Below are positions 27,286-36,906 of a stretch of 54,116 bases of DNA, piece by piece. The notes under the pieces were generated by a model. That model was not told where the DNA came from. It saw nothing but the letters and a program-made list of their open reading frames with translations, and did not search any database. Each line of letters begins with the position of its first letter. Positions within the stretch are counted from its first letter, which is position 1. Source of the stretch: an uncultured Alphaproteobacteria bacterium (GTDB lineage Bacteria; Pseudomonadota; Alphaproteobacteria; Rhodospirillales; Rhodospirillaceae); assembly GCA_902575965.1 (NCBI GenBank), contig CACGTM010000006.1, positions 1 through 54,116 of the forward strand. Direction: 5' to 3'. The position numbers and the translations under genes were made by a program.

Positions 27286-28020
27286 TTATTGAGAAAAACA
27301 TTTTGCTACTTTACTAGACATTTTAAATGTTTCGTCATCCAAAATTCCCGTTACATTGTTAGGTGTAAAATGTCTTTGAAAAGCTCTTATTATATCAGTG
27401 GGTTTTATATTTGAACTTATTTCTTCTCCATCTGAAAGATTTTGACCTGGCTGGATGTAACCAATTAATGATATATTCTTCCAGAATGTATTTTTAAAAC
27501 AATGTGAAGTATCTTTGTCGGGCCAAATACCAATACCGTATGCTGATAATTTTCTCCATGGGAAGAGCTCACCTGGATCTTTTTTCCTTCCTGGAGCAAT
27601 ATCAGAGTGACCAACTATTTTTTTTTTAGAAATATTATATGTTTCTATAAGTTGGATACATAGTTCTATAAGAGAATTAATCTGACTATTTGAAAATTCT
27701 TTATAAACAAATTCGTGTCCTGGATTAACTAATTCTATTCCTAAAGAATAGCTATTAATATCCTCTTCTCCCCTCCAAAATGACCTGCCAGCATGCCAAG
27801 CACGATACTTATCCTCAACAAGTCTGTAAATTCCACCATCTTCATCAATCAAAAAGTGAGAACTTACTTTACTTTCTGGGTGACACAAACGTTCAAGGGC
27901 ATCTTTAAAAGATTTCATTCCTGTATAATGAAATACAAGAGTATCAATCTGTTTATTAATTGGGGAAATTTTTCTCTGGTCATAGTTTTCTGACCTAAAT
28001 TCCCTAATTTCTTTTACCAT
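27286..28020 (-). CDS. AmpD-like N-acetylmuramoyl-L-alanine amidase
   Basis: Zinc amidase (Amidase_2/PGRP fold) that cleaves MurNAc-L-Ala bonds, here probably in cytoplasmic muropeptide recycling because no signal peptide is visible. The 244 residues show the first zinc His in LVFHYTGMK, YRAWHAGRSFW, NSYSLGIELVNPGH and the last ligands in VGHSDIAPGRKKDPGELFPW. A short peptidoglycan-binding-like domain (DIIRAFQRHF to DDETF) ends the protein, as in AmiD and many alphaproteobacterial AmpD proteins. It sits upstream of rnpB and diverges from the acyl-CoA dehydrogenase across a 260-bp AT-rich gap, where I see only low-complexity sequence. Confidence 0.9.
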   Translation of the reverse strand: MVKEIREFRSENYDQRKISPINKQIDTLVFHYTGMKSFKDALERLCHPESKVSSHFLIDEDGGIYRLVEDKYRAWHAGRSFWRGEEDINSYSLGIELVNPGHEFVYKEFSNSQINSLIELCIQLIETYNISKKKIVGHSDIAPGRKKDPGELFPWRKLSAYGIGIWPDKDTSHCFKNTFWKNISLIGYIQPGQNLSDGEEISSNIKPTDIIRAFQRHFTPNNVTGILDDETFKMSSKVAKCFSQ

Positions 28021-28280
28021 TTTCTCTCTATTTTCTCACAAAATTGAAATTTTAGATGTTTTACACATTTTTGATTGATTTACATTTATTAGCTTAAATT
28101 TAAATTAGATTATAAGATCTAAATATATTTACATTCGTAAAAAAAGGTAACTAACCTGTAATTTTGTATGTATTTATCCCTAAACTTTAAGTAATAGAAT
28201 TTACAAAATATATCAGTTAAGATAAATAAACATTATCCTTATTTAACACAATTATTCCTTTTAAAAATAGAGTTTTTTAA

Positions 28281-30065
28281 ATGCCCATATATAAAGCACC
28301 AATAGAAGACTTTCAATTTCTATGCCATGAAATCTTTGATGTAACCAATTCCTTGTCAGCTGTAGATGACTCAATTGAAATTTCTGCTGATCTATTAGAC
28401 GCTATACTCATTGAGTGTGCTAAATTTAGTGAAGAGGTTCTTTTACCTCTCAACCAGACTGGTGATCAACTCGGTTGTAAATTTGAAAATGGTGAAGTTT
28501 TCACCCCCCCAGGTTTTAAAGAAGCTTACAGAAAATTTTCAGAAGGTGGTTGGTGTGGTCTAAGCTCCCAAAAAGAGTACGGGGGTCAAGGCCTACCTGA
28601 AGTTATTCAATATATGACTGATGAAATGATTAGTTCAGCTAATATGTCATTTGGACTTTATCCTGGTCTAACACAAGGTACTATTCTTTGTATTTCTAAG
28701 CATGGATCAGAGAAACAAAAGGAAATATATCTGAGTAATCTCATATCAGGAAAATGGCAAGGAACTATGTGTCTCACAGAAGCACATGCTGGTTCAGACC
28801 TGGGATTATTAAGAACTCAAGCTTTTTCTAACGACGATGGTACTTATTCGATTTCTGGAACAAAAATTTTTATTTCTGCCGGTGAACACGACATGGTTGA
28901 AAATATAGTACATCTTGTTCTCGCAAGACTCCCTGATGCTCCTAAAGGCACATCTGGGATTTCTATGTTCATCGTTCCAAAATTCAAAATAGATAAGGAT
29001 GGATCGCTTGGAGATAAAAATAATGTTTCTGTTGGCTCAATTGAACATAAAATGGGTGCAAAAGCATCTTCTACATGTGTTATGAATTTTGATAATGCAA
29101 CTGGGTGGCTTATTGGATTAGAAAACAAAGGGCTTTCAAATATGTTTACAATGATGAATAAGGAGCGGCTCTTCGTAGGAACACAAGGGATAGCCCAAGC
29201 TGAAGTAGCATATCAAAATGCAAAAAATTATGCTAATGAAAGATTGCAAGGAAGAGCACCAGATGGAAAAAAATCACCTGAGAAATCAGCCGACGCAATA
29301 ATAAATCATCCTGATATTAAAAATAAGCTTCTTTTCTCCAAGTCAATAATACAAGCAAGTAGAGCTTTATCTATATGGACACACCTTAACGTAGATATAG
29401 CCAAACTTGATAACAACGCAGATAATAAAATTCTCGCAGAAGATATTGAAGGAATCATGACCCCAGTTATTAAGGCTTCTTGTACTGACTTTGCCACAGA
29501 AATTACAAATGAATGCCTTCAAATATTTGGCGGGCATGGATATGTATCTGAATGGGGAATGGAACAATTTGTAAGAGATGTAAGAATTACACAGATTTAT
29601 GAAGGTACCAATTCCATACAAGCCTTAGACTTGGTTAAACGTAAATTGAAAATACATAATGGGAGATTATTTAATAGTCTAGTAAACAAAATAGAAGGGT
29701 CTTTGACTGAGATAAATCAAAACAAAGAATTGGAATTTTTAGCTGAACCTTTCAAAAAATCATTCTCTAGATTAATTGAGGTAACAAACTGGATGATAAA
29801 GAATGAAAATAGCTCTCCTCAATTACTATCAACAATATCGAATGATTATTTAAAATTATTTTCTCTTGTTTGCTTCGCATGGATGTGGCTTCTTATAGGA
29901 GAAAAATGTATTTCTAGTTCCAATAAAGAGAATAGATTTTATAAATCTAAGTTAAAAACTGCCAACTTCTTTATGTATCAAGTATTACCTCTATCCCAAT
30001 ATCTTGAGGGAAAGATAAAAACAAATAATATGATACTAGAAAATATTACAATTGATGATATTTAG
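28281..30065 (+). CDS. Acyl-CoA dehydrogenase, DmdC-like long form
   Basis: FAD enzyme introducing an alpha-beta double bond into an acyl-CoA. The 594 residues begin MPIYKAPIEDF, the N-terminal extension typical of the 3-methylmercaptopropionyl-CoA dehydrogenase (DmdC)/FadE-like group, followed by the ACAD domain: EYGGQGLP, MCLTEAHAGSDLG, GTKIFISAGEHDM, IEHKMGAKAS, MFTMMNKERL, LQIFGGHGY and the catalytic-Glu segment IYEGTNSIQALDLV (about residue 440). A C-terminal helical domain of about 120 residues completes the long form. The gene stands alone on (+); its stop is 7 bp from the convergent aminopeptidase. DMSP breakdown is possible for DmdC-like enzymes, but other acyl-CoA substrates are equally open. 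Confidence 0.9.
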   Translation: MPIYKAPIEDFQFLCHEIFDVTNSLSAVDDSIEISADLLDAILIECAKFSEEVLLPLNQTGDQLGCKFENGEVFTPPGFKEAYRKFSEGGWCGLSSQKEYGGQGLPEVIQYMTDEMISSANMSFGLYPGLTQGTILCISKHGSEKQKEIYLSNLISGKWQGTMCLTEAHAGSDLGLLRTQAFSNDDGTYSISGTKIFISAGEHDMVENIVHLVLARLPDAPKGTSGISMFIVPKFKIDKDGSLGDKNNVSVGSIEHKMGAKASSTCVMNFDNATGWLIGLENKGLSNMFTMMNKERLFVGTQGIAQAEVAYQNAKNYANERLQGRAPDGKKSPEKSADAIINHPDIKNKLLFSKSIIQASRALSIWTHLNVDIAKLDNNADNKILAEDIEGIMTPVIKASCTDFATEITNECLQIFGGHGYVSEWGMEQFVRDVRITQIYEGTNSIQALDLVKRKLKIHNGRLFNSLVNKIEGSLTEINQNKELEFLAEPFKKSFSRLIEVTNWMIKNENSSPQLLSTISNDYLKLFSLVCFAWMWLLIGEKCISSSNKENRFYKSKLKTANFFMYQVLPLSQYLEGKIKTNNMILENITIDDI

Positions 30066-30072
30066 ATGAGTA

Positions 30073-31863
30073 TTAAATTCTTGAAGTAGCTTGAATAAGC
30101 CAATTCTTTTCTTCATGTCCTAAGTATTTACTAACTCTTCTAAAGACTTGTTCATGATATTCATTGATCCAATCCTTTTCTGTCTGAGTTAAAATATTTT
30201 TTTCGATAAGTTTTTTATCAATTGGAACTAACGTAAGTGTTTCAAACTCATACATCTCTCTTTTATCATCACTATTATAAAATGACGATGATCTTACTAA
30301 GACTAAATTCTCTATCCTGATTCCATAATTATTTTCCTTATAAAAACCTGGCTCATTAGACAATACCATACCTTCGCTAAGCTCTCCCCCAAATGACCCC
30401 TTAGAAATTCTCTGCACTCCCTGATGAACGCCCAAAAAACTGCCCACGCCGTGACCTGTACCGTGATCATAATCCATACCATCTTGCCATAAATAAGACC
30501 TAGCCAAGACATCTAACTGACCTCCTTTTGTATATCTGGGAAATTTTATACTTGCCAAAGCTATATGTCCCTTAAGCACCTGAGTAAATCTCAATCTGTG
30601 CTCAGCACTAGCATGACCAACTACTAAAGTCCTAGTAACATCTGTTGTGCCATCTAGGTATTGCCCTCCGCTATCAATCAACAAAAGAGAGTTACCATTT
30701 ACTAATTTATTAGACTCTTTTGTTGGAGTATAGTGAACTATTGCGCCATTACTTCCATAAGCTGAAATTGTAGAAAAGCTAGGCCCCATATAATGCTCGC
30801 CTTGACCTCGAAAAAATTCTAACTTTTCAACTATTTTTAATTCTGTAATTTCATTTGATTTTTTTTCTTTGTCAAACCAATATAGAAATTTTATCAATGC
30901 AGCTCCATCTCTTTCATGAGCCATCCTCATCCCATTCTGCTCTTGGATATTCTTACAAGACTTTGTAAATGCACATGGATCTTGAATCCTTTTTATATTC
31001 AATCCCTTTGATTGTATCTTCTTACATACCCATGCAGAGGCTGAATCCTTATCAATAGCAATTGACTTTATTTTTCCTGTAAGTTTGTCTAAATATTCAT
31101 CAAATTCTTTCTCATCAACAAATTCGACAAACTTTAAGTATGAATTATATATACCATCATCCAATCTATCCAAATCAATAAAAATTATTGACTTATTTTC
31201 CTTAGGCAAAACAATTGCATGAGCTAGGATTAAAGGAGTAAAGGGAGTATCATCTCCACGAATATTATATAACCAGCAAAGGGTATCGGGTGAGGTTATA
31301 AGATAACCCTCATAATTATTTTTCAGCAATTCCTTACTTAAATTCTTAACCTTCTCAACACAAGACATACCAGAAAAAATTTGGTTATGATGGTAAATTT
31401 TATTATTTGCCCTAATGGGTTTATCTAACCATAGTCTATCAATCAAGTTATCCTCTACTTCAACTAAGGTTAAATTATAAACTTCAGATAACTTTGTAAA
31501 TTTATCAACATCATCTAAAAGATGAAGTCGTGTGTCATAACCAACTTTCATTCCAGCGCTAAGTTCTTGGAAGATGGATATGAAAGGAGAGATGGCTCCT
31601 AATTTTTTAAATTCATAAACTTCAGCGTCAACTTGCTTTTTTACTTGTAATTGGTAACGTCCATCAACAAACAAGTATGCTTGATCTAGAAGAATAAATG
31701 CAATGCCTGCTGATCCAGTGAATCCAGTCAACCAAGCAAGCCTCTCAGATTGAGGCGGCAAAAACTCTGATTGATATTCGTCGGAATGAGGAACAATGTA
31801 ACAGTCTATTTGACAGTTCCGCATTATTGACCTCAATCCTTCTAATCTTTCAAGATAAGTCAA
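30073..31863 (-). CDS. Aminopeptidase P family M24B Xaa-Pro peptidase
   Basis: Cytoplasmic metallopeptidase releasing the N-terminal residue before proline. The 596 residues hold two creatinase-like N-domains (IVPHSDEYQSEF, AWLTGFTGSAGIAFIL) and a C-terminal M24 domain with all five metal ligands: Asp in LLIDSGGQY, Asp in GTTDVTRT, His in GTGHGVGSFLGVH, Glu in LSNEPGFY and Glu in GIRIENLVLV, plus the C-terminal M24_C extension. It differs from the Tat-exported M24 protein at 1071-2492, whose fourth ligand is Asp. It follows prmA by 20 bp on the same strand. Confidence 0.94.
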   Translation of the reverse strand: MTYLERLEGLRSIMRNCQIDCYIVPHSDEYQSEFLPPQSERLAWLTGFTGSAGIAFILLDQAYLFVDGRYQLQVKKQVDAEVYEFKKLGAISPFISIFQELSAGMKVGYDTRLHLLDDVDKFTKLSEVYNLTLVEVEDNLIDRLWLDKPIRANNKIYHHNQIFSGMSCVEKVKNLSKELLKNNYEGYLITSPDTLCWLYNIRGDDTPFTPLILAHAIVLPKENKSIIFIDLDRLDDGIYNSYLKFVEFVDEKEFDEYLDKLTGKIKSIAIDKDSASAWVCKKIQSKGLNIKRIQDPCAFTKSCKNIQEQNGMRMAHERDGAALIKFLYWFDKEKKSNEITELKIVEKLEFFRGQGEHYMGPSFSTISAYGSNGAIVHYTPTKESNKLVNGNSLLLIDSGGQYLDGTTDVTRTLVVGHASAEHRLRFTQVLKGHIALASIKFPRYTKGGQLDVLARSYLWQDGMDYDHGTGHGVGSFLGVHQGVQRISKGSFGGELSEGMVLSNEPGFYKENNYGIRIENLVLVRSSSFYNSDDKREMYEFETLTLVPIDKKLIEKNILTQTEKDWINEYHEQVFRRVSKYLGHEEKNWLIQATSRI

Positions 31864-31883
31864 TCAAAACTCCCTATTTTGAC

Positions 31884-32783
31884 TTAAGGCTTATAAAACA
31901 ATAAAATAACCCAATGCCCTAAAATCCACTTTTTTTCTAATACAAAACCATGAGTCCTATAAATACTTAAGATATAATTTAATTGCTCAACCAATATACC
32001 AGATAATAAAACTCTGCTATTTTTTATGGTATTTTTCTTAATTTCATTTACAAGCTTTTTTAATGGATTAGCAAGAATATTTGCCATGACAAGTGCATAA
32101 TTACCCCGATTAATCTTATTATTTGCACTTATCTTATCTTTAATCATAAAAGTCACTCTATTGGAAAGATAATTTTCTTTTGCAAATTGTCTAGATATAT
32201 CTAATGCAACTGGGTCTATGTCAGTTGCCAATACTTTTGATGGCCATAATCTACAAAATATAAAAGATAAAATTCCTGAACCTGAACCTAGATCCAAACA
32301 TTTATTTCCGTTTGCTAAAAGGTGATCTATTTTTGATCTCTTTTTTAAATACTCCAAAGCCAAAATACATCCTTTAGTAGAATTGTGATAGCCCGTCCCA
32401 AAAGCCTCAGCCGCCCTAAGGTAAACAATATTTTTAAAGCTATTTTTTTCTTTTTGAGTTGGGTTTAAAATTAAATGAAATCTACCTATAAAAATATCTG
32501 GAAAAGCTTCTTGGTTTACTTTTCGCCAATCTATATCGAATATCTCCCTTATTTTGAACTTCGGAATAGGGTAATTATTTATTAAACAAATTAGACGTAA
32601 TTGAATATCTAATTCTGTTGCATCAGGCTTATCTCCAAAAAAAATCTCTATATCCCAGGCTTCGCCTGATAAATTGTCTTCTTTACTAGAGAATACTGTT
32701 GATATTAAGGAGATATCTCCCATTATTTTATTAAACTTATCAACTCCTATCTTTACGCTGTAAATTTTTACAGACCAAACCAC
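31884..32783 (-). CDS. prmA: Ribosomal protein L11 methyltransferase PrmA
   Basis: SAM-dependent methyltransferase that trimethylates ribosomal protein L11. The 299 residues show AFGTGYHNSTKGCILALEYL, the SAM loop CLDLGSGSGILSF, ATDIDPVALDISRQFAKEN and the catalytic-site motif LVMANILANPLKKL. The N-terminal domain (about residues 1-120) is divergent. GTG 32783 is supported by GGAG seven bases upstream and no in-frame ATG lies above it. It sits between the helicase and aminopeptidase P on the same strand, probably one transcript. Confidence 0.93.
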   Translation of the reverse strand: MVWSVKIYSVKIGVDKFNKIMGDISLISTVFSSKEDNLSGEAWDIEIFFGDKPDATELDIQLRLICLINNYPIPKFKIREIFDIDWRKVNQEAFPDIFIGRFHLILNPTQKEKNSFKNIVYLRAAEAFGTGYHNSTKGCILALEYLKKRSKIDHLLANGNKCLDLGSGSGILSFIFCRLWPSKVLATDIDPVALDISRQFAKENYLSNRVTFMIKDKISANNKINRGNYALVMANILANPLKKLVNEIKKNTIKNSRVLLSGILVEQLNYILSIYRTHGFVLEKKWILGHWVILLFYKP

Positions 32784-32822
32784 TAAATCACTCCATAAAA
32801 AGTGTACAATAATTTTATTTAA

Positions 32823-35006
32823 CTATGGGGGTAGCTCGACAAAACTACTAAGAACCTTTTTATTTCCAGCTTTTTCAAAGTTAATAGATAACTTATTATT
32901 ATCTATAGAAATTATTTTTCCATACCCAAATTTTTGGTGAAAGATTCTTATTCCAACTGATAAATCCAAATTATTATCATTATTTCTATTTTGGTTTATA
33001 TAACTGGTTTCTAATTTAGAAACATGTTTTTTTCCACCTAAGACTATTCCTGTCTCAGTAATTATATCTAAGATCTCATTTGGTAACTCGCTAAGAAACC
33101 TTGAGGGCAAGTTACTCTGCCATTGATTATAAATTCTTCTATTAGCTGCATATGAAATAAAAACCTTATTTCTCGCCCTTGTTAACCCAACATAAGCTAA
33201 TCTTCTCTCCTCCTCTAAAGCTCCAACCCTACTCTCATCTAAAGATCTTCTATGGGGGAAAACATCCTCCTCCCAACCGGGAAGAAAGACATTATCAAAT
33301 TCTGACCCCTTAGCAGAATGTAAGGTCATTATAGTAACAAAGTCATTTGATAAGCTTACTTCGTTTTCCATGACAAGGCTAACATGATCTAGAAAAGATT
33401 TTATTGTATCCCACCCCTCTAGGGTCCTAGAAAACTCTGCTAGGTTTTCAACTCTACCCTGTGATTCTTGAGAAGAGTCTTTTTTAAGGATTTCAACGTA
33501 ACCTGTATCTTCAATTATTTTTTTAACTAGATCTGCTGGGTTAAGAATATCCAAACTTTCCCGCCATTCAGAAAAAAAACTTAAAAGTATATTCAAATTA
33601 TTTTTCGTCTGAGATCTTAATTCATCTGTTTCTACTAGGTCTCTTGCAGACTGAATTAAACTAGTCTGGTATGCTTTTGAATTTGACCTTATCTTCTTTA
33701 AAGTCGAATCTCCTATACCTCTCTTGGGTTTATTTATAATTCTTTCAAAGGCAAGATCATCTTTATCTGAGCAAACACATCTTAAATAAGCTATTATATC
33801 TTTTATTTCTAAACGCTCATAAAATCTTGGCCCACCAAAAACACGGTATGGAATTGAAGAACTTATAAATTTTTCTTCAAACTCTAAAGTCTGATAACCT
33901 GCTCTTACAAGTACAGCTATTGAAGAAAGCAAATTACCTTTTGAATGGAGAGAATCAACCTCAGAAACTACCCAATGGGCCTCCTGTTCGCTATCCCAAA
34001 CACCCCTAAGAGTTATTTTATCACCTTTATCCTGCTTATCGTAATATGCAGCCGTAAGATTTTTTCCCAGTCTATCTTTATTGTATGAAATTAAATTAGA
34101 TGCTGCATAAAGGATGTTAGGAGTTGATCTATAATTACGCTCTAACCTAATTACTTTTGAGTTATCATAATCATTTTCAAAGCGAAGAATATTTTCTACT
34201 TCAGCTCCTCTCCATGAATAAATTGACTGATCATCATCTCCTACACAACATAAATTTCTATACATTTGGGAGATTAGTCTTAACCACAAATACTGACATA
34301 CATTTGTATCCTGATATTCATCAACCAAGATATATTTAAATTTACTTTGATATTTTCTGAGTATTTCTTCATTATCTCTAAAAATATTAAGACAGTGTAA
34401 GAGTAAATCACCAAAATCAACACAATTTAAACTCTTTAATTTATCTTGGTATTTTGAGTATAAGTCTATAACGTTACAGTTAGATAATTCACCCATCATT
34501 TCAAATGGTACGTTTTCAGGCTCTAGGCCTTTATCTTTGCAGAATTGAATCCAGGACATCAAAACTTTCGGGGTAAAATTATTTAGATTATAACCGTCAT
34601 CTTCTATTAATTGTTTTAGAAGCCTGAGCTGATCGTCTTGGTCTAAAATTGTAAAGTCATTATCAAGGCCAACTAATTTTGGATGTTTTCTCAATATTCT
34701 ATTAGCTATGGAATGAAAAGTACCTATCCAAATTGACTCGGCTACTGGACCAACTATTTTACCAACTCTTTGTTGCATTTCTTTTGCTGCACGATTAGTA
34801 AATGTAACAGCTAATACTTCCCAAGGTTTTGATAAATTTCTTTCTAGTATAAATGCTATACGTGAAGTTAAGACCCTAGTCTTTCCTGTTCCTGCACCGG
34901 ATAAAACAAGTAAAGGGCCCTCCGTCGTTTTAACAGCATCCTTTTGTTCGGGATTAAGGGTATCTAACCAATCTTTTGATACTTGATTCTTTTTATTAAT
35001 TAACAA
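32823..35006 (-). CDS. uvrD: UvrD/PcrA-type superfamily 1 DNA helicase
   Basis: 3'-5' helicase acting in nucleotide-excision and mismatch repair. The 727 residues show the Q motif LNPEQKDAV, Walker A GAGTGKT at residues 37-43, motif II ILVDEYQDTN, motif III GDDDQSIYSWRGA, motif IV LERNYRS, motif V TLHSAKGSEFDNVF and motif VI RRLAYVGLTRARNKV. The C-terminal GIRIFHQKFGYGKIISI is the Tudor-like RNA-polymerase-binding domain of UvrD/PcrA. It is 12 bp downstream of metF and 39 bp upstream of prmA. Confidence 0.95.
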   Translation of the reverse strand: MLINKKNQVSKDWLDTLNPEQKDAVKTTEGPLLVLSGAGTGKTRVLTSRIAFILERNLSKPWEVLAVTFTNRAAKEMQQRVGKIVGPVAESIWIGTFHSIANRILRKHPKLVGLDNDFTILDQDDQLRLLKQLIEDDGYNLNNFTPKVLMSWIQFCKDKGLEPENVPFEMMGELSNCNVIDLYSKYQDKLKSLNCVDFGDLLLHCLNIFRDNEEILRKYQSKFKYILVDEYQDTNVCQYLWLRLISQMYRNLCCVGDDDQSIYSWRGAEVENILRFENDYDNSKVIRLERNYRSTPNILYAASNLISYNKDRLGKNLTAAYYDKQDKGDKITLRGVWDSEQEAHWVVSEVDSLHSKGNLLSSIAVLVRAGYQTLEFEEKFISSSIPYRVFGGPRFYERLEIKDIIAYLRCVCSDKDDLAFERIINKPKRGIGDSTLKKIRSNSKAYQTSLIQSARDLVETDELRSQTKNNLNILLSFFSEWRESLDILNPADLVKKIIEDTGYVEILKKDSSQESQGRVENLAEFSRTLEGWDTIKSFLDHVSLVMENEVSLSNDFVTIMTLHSAKGSEFDNVFLPGWEEDVFPHRRSLDESRVGALEEERRLAYVGLTRARNKVFISYAANRRIYNQWQSNLPSRFLSELPNEILDIITETGIVLGGKKHVSKLETSYINQNRNNDNNLDLSVGIRIFHQKFGYGKIISIDNNKLSINFEKAGNKKVLSSFVELPP

Positions 35007-35018
35007 TCTAAAAAACTT

Positions 35019-35927
35019 TCATATCTGATTTGAATTAATACCTAGAACTCTACAAATAGAAAAAGTTAAATCAGGTCGATTCAATGTATAAAAATGAAAT
35101 TCATTTACGCCATTTTCAACTAGGCGCCTAACTTGCTCTACTGCTACACTCCCAGAAATTAATTTTCTTGCTTCGTCTCCTTCCTCAAGACCTTTAAAAA
35201 GATTTAGCAACCAATCTGGGATATTTGCTCCGCACGATTTAGCAAATTTTATATTCTGCTCGAAATTTGTTATTGGCATTAACCCTGGAACAAGAGGAAC
35301 TGAAATCCCTTTTTTCTGAGCATCATCTCTAAATCTTAGATAAATATCTGGATCAAAGAAAAATTGGGTTATTGCCCTTGAAGCTCCATTGTCTATTTTT
35401 CTTTTTAAATTATCCAAGTCATCTTCTTTACTCTTTGCTTCAACGTGTTTCTCTGGGTAAGCAGCAACACTTATATCAAAATCTCCAACTTTCTTAAGTC
35501 CTAAAACAAGATCAGAAGCATATTTGTAACCGCCTGGGTGTGGAATAAATTGTTTTTGTTTATTGGGCGGGTCCCCTCTCAAAGCAACAATATGTCTTAT
35601 TCCTGAATCCCAATAATTTTTAGCAACATCGTCAACTTCCTCCTTAGAGGCAGATACACATGTCAGATGTGCAGCTGCTGTTAAATCAGTTTCTTTCTGT
35701 ATTTTGACAACAGTTTCATGTGTTAACTTCCTCGTTGAGCCACCAGCTCCATATGTAACCGATACAAAGCGGGGAGATAAAGGCGCTAATTTTTGGATAG
35801 CAAACCATAATCTTTCATTCATTTGCGAGTTTTTTGGGGGGAAAAATTCAAATGAAACTTGAATGTCTAATGGCACATTATTAATAAGGGAAAATCCATT
35901 GTCCTTTCTGTGGTCATTCAATGACAT
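35019..35927 (-). CDS. metF: Methylenetetrahydrofolate reductase MetF
   Basis: FAD enzyme reducing 5,10-methylene-THF to 5-methyl-THF, the methyl donor for methionine synthesis. The 302 residues show SFEFFPPKN, VSVTYGAGGSTR, AAHLTCVSAS, RHIVALRGDPP, VAAYPEKHVEA, AITQFFFDPDIYLRF, LVPGLMPITNF and FHFYTLNRPDL near the end. ATG 35927 has GAGGG four bases upstream. It is the first gene of a (-) group (metF-uvrD-prmA-pepP) and diverges from mlaA. No SAM riboswitch structure was recognised in the 181-bp upstream gap. Confidence 0.96.
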   Translation of the reverse strand: MSLNDHRKDNGFSLINNVPLDIQVSFEFFPPKNSQMNERLWFAIQKLAPLSPRFVSVTYGAGGSTRKLTHETVVKIQKETDLTAAAHLTCVSASKEEVDDVAKNYWDSGIRHIVALRGDPPNKQKQFIPHPGGYKYASDLVLGLKKVGDFDISVAAYPEKHVEAKSKEDDLDNLKRKIDNGASRAITQFFFDPDIYLRFRDDAQKKGISVPLVPGLMPITNFEQNIKFAKSCGANIPDWLLNLFKGLEEGDEARKLISGSVAVEQVRRLVENGVNEFHFYTLNRPDLTFSICRVLGINSNQI

Positions 35928-35996
35928 TAATCCCTCACTTAAAGAGTAAATAATTATTCTTAAAAAAAATTACATATAAAGACTTTATATATACTA

Positions 35997-36012
35997 AACT
36001 ATACATATAGTT
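35997..36012. promoter_or_regulatory. Palindrome in metF-mlaA divergent region
   Basis: AACTATA-CA-TATAGTT is a perfect 7-bp inverted repeat with a 2-nt centre, 70 bp upstream of metF. Such AT-rich palindromes arise by chance in this DNA, so an operator role is only a possibility. Confidence 0.2.
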
Positions 36013-36138
36013 ATTTAACTACTAACATATATTAATTGTTCATAAATATTAAACACCTAATTGGATTTTAAGTAGCCTTTATGATAATTTTCTTAGTAAA
36101 TTCAATATATGTATTGTAAATGTGGAAAAAATAGTTTC

Positions 36139-36906
36139 ATGCCTGATATATACTCCTATGCCAAAAAGATATTAGTTTTGACTTTATTTTTATCTCTGGG
36201 TTGTTGTTCTACTTGGAAAGATAGAGAAGAGTATCTTGAAGATAGCTCAAGATTTGCAATAAATGATCCTTTTGAAACATTCAATAGAGCCATGTTTGAG
36301 TTTGATACTGGCCTCAATTTCATTATTGATCCTTCTGTTGATATATATGAGTTTTTGGTTCCCAAAGCAGGGAGAATTGGTGTTAGTAATATGCTGAAAA
36401 ATATAAGGTCACCAATCTACCTTACGAATAACCTTCTCCAAGCGGATGCTGAGGGAAGCGGTATAGTAATAGTAAGATTTTTAGTAAATTCAACTCTAGG
36501 TTTATTAGGGTTCTTTGATGTGGCTTCATCCATGGGTATGCCTCATAAGACAGAAGACCTAGGTCAAACCATGGCAAAATGGGGTATTGGAGAAGGCTTT
36601 TATCTTTATGTACCAGTTTTGGGACCATCTAATCTAAGAGATTTAACTGGATATATTTTCGATACGTCCATTCTTGATCCAGTTTCATGGCTTGCTCGAG
36701 GAGATAACCCGATCTGGTGGTCTCTCGGTTACTCAGGCACACTTGTAATTGATGTAAGATCAAGTGTGAGAGGAACATTAAAAGAACTAGATGCAAGCTC
36801 TATTGACTTCTATGCCGCCCTTAGGTCTGCATACAGACAAAATCGAAATGAACTAATTTCTAATGGAAAAAGTGATTATCAAGATAAGGAATATGATTTT
36901 GATTAG
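36139..36906 (+). CDS. mlaA: MlaA (VacJ) outer-membrane lipid-asymmetry lipoprotein
   Basis: Outer-membrane lipoprotein that extracts mislocalised phospholipids from the outer leaflet and passes them to MlaC. The protein shows NDPFETFNRAMFEFD, NMLKNIRSPIYLTNNLLQ, RFLVNSTLGLLGFFDVA, TEDLGQTMAKWGIGEGFYL, VPVLGPSNLRD and DPVSWLA, all MlaA hallmarks. I chose ATG 36139 because it places a lipoprotein signal (KKILVLTLFLSLG) before Cys22/Cys23; ATG 36109 is also in frame and adds ten residues. It overlaps mlaC, so the two are coupled. No mlaFED genes are in this window. Confidence 0.93.
   Translation: MPDIYSYAKKILVLTLFLSLGCCSTWKDREEYLEDSSRFAINDPFETFNRAMFEFDTGLNFIIDPSVDIYEFLVPKAGRIGVSNMLKNIRSPIYLTNNLLQADAEGSGIVIVRFLVNSTLGLLGFFDVASSMGMPHKTEDLGQTMAKWGIGEGFYLYVPVLGPSNLRDLTGYIFDTSILDPVSWLARGDNPIWWSLGYSGTLVIDVRSSVRGTLKELDASSIDFYAALRSAYRQNRNELISNGKSDYQDKEYDFD

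Noticed and set aside
28021-28280. Promoters in the amidase/acyl-CoA dehydrogenase divergent gap
   Set aside because: Only generic AT-rich sequence; no -35/-10 pair stands out from background.
28504-28510. C7 run in the acyl-CoA dehydrogenase gene
   Set aside because: The frame is intact across it (T-P-P-G), so unlike ftsA it causes no shift.
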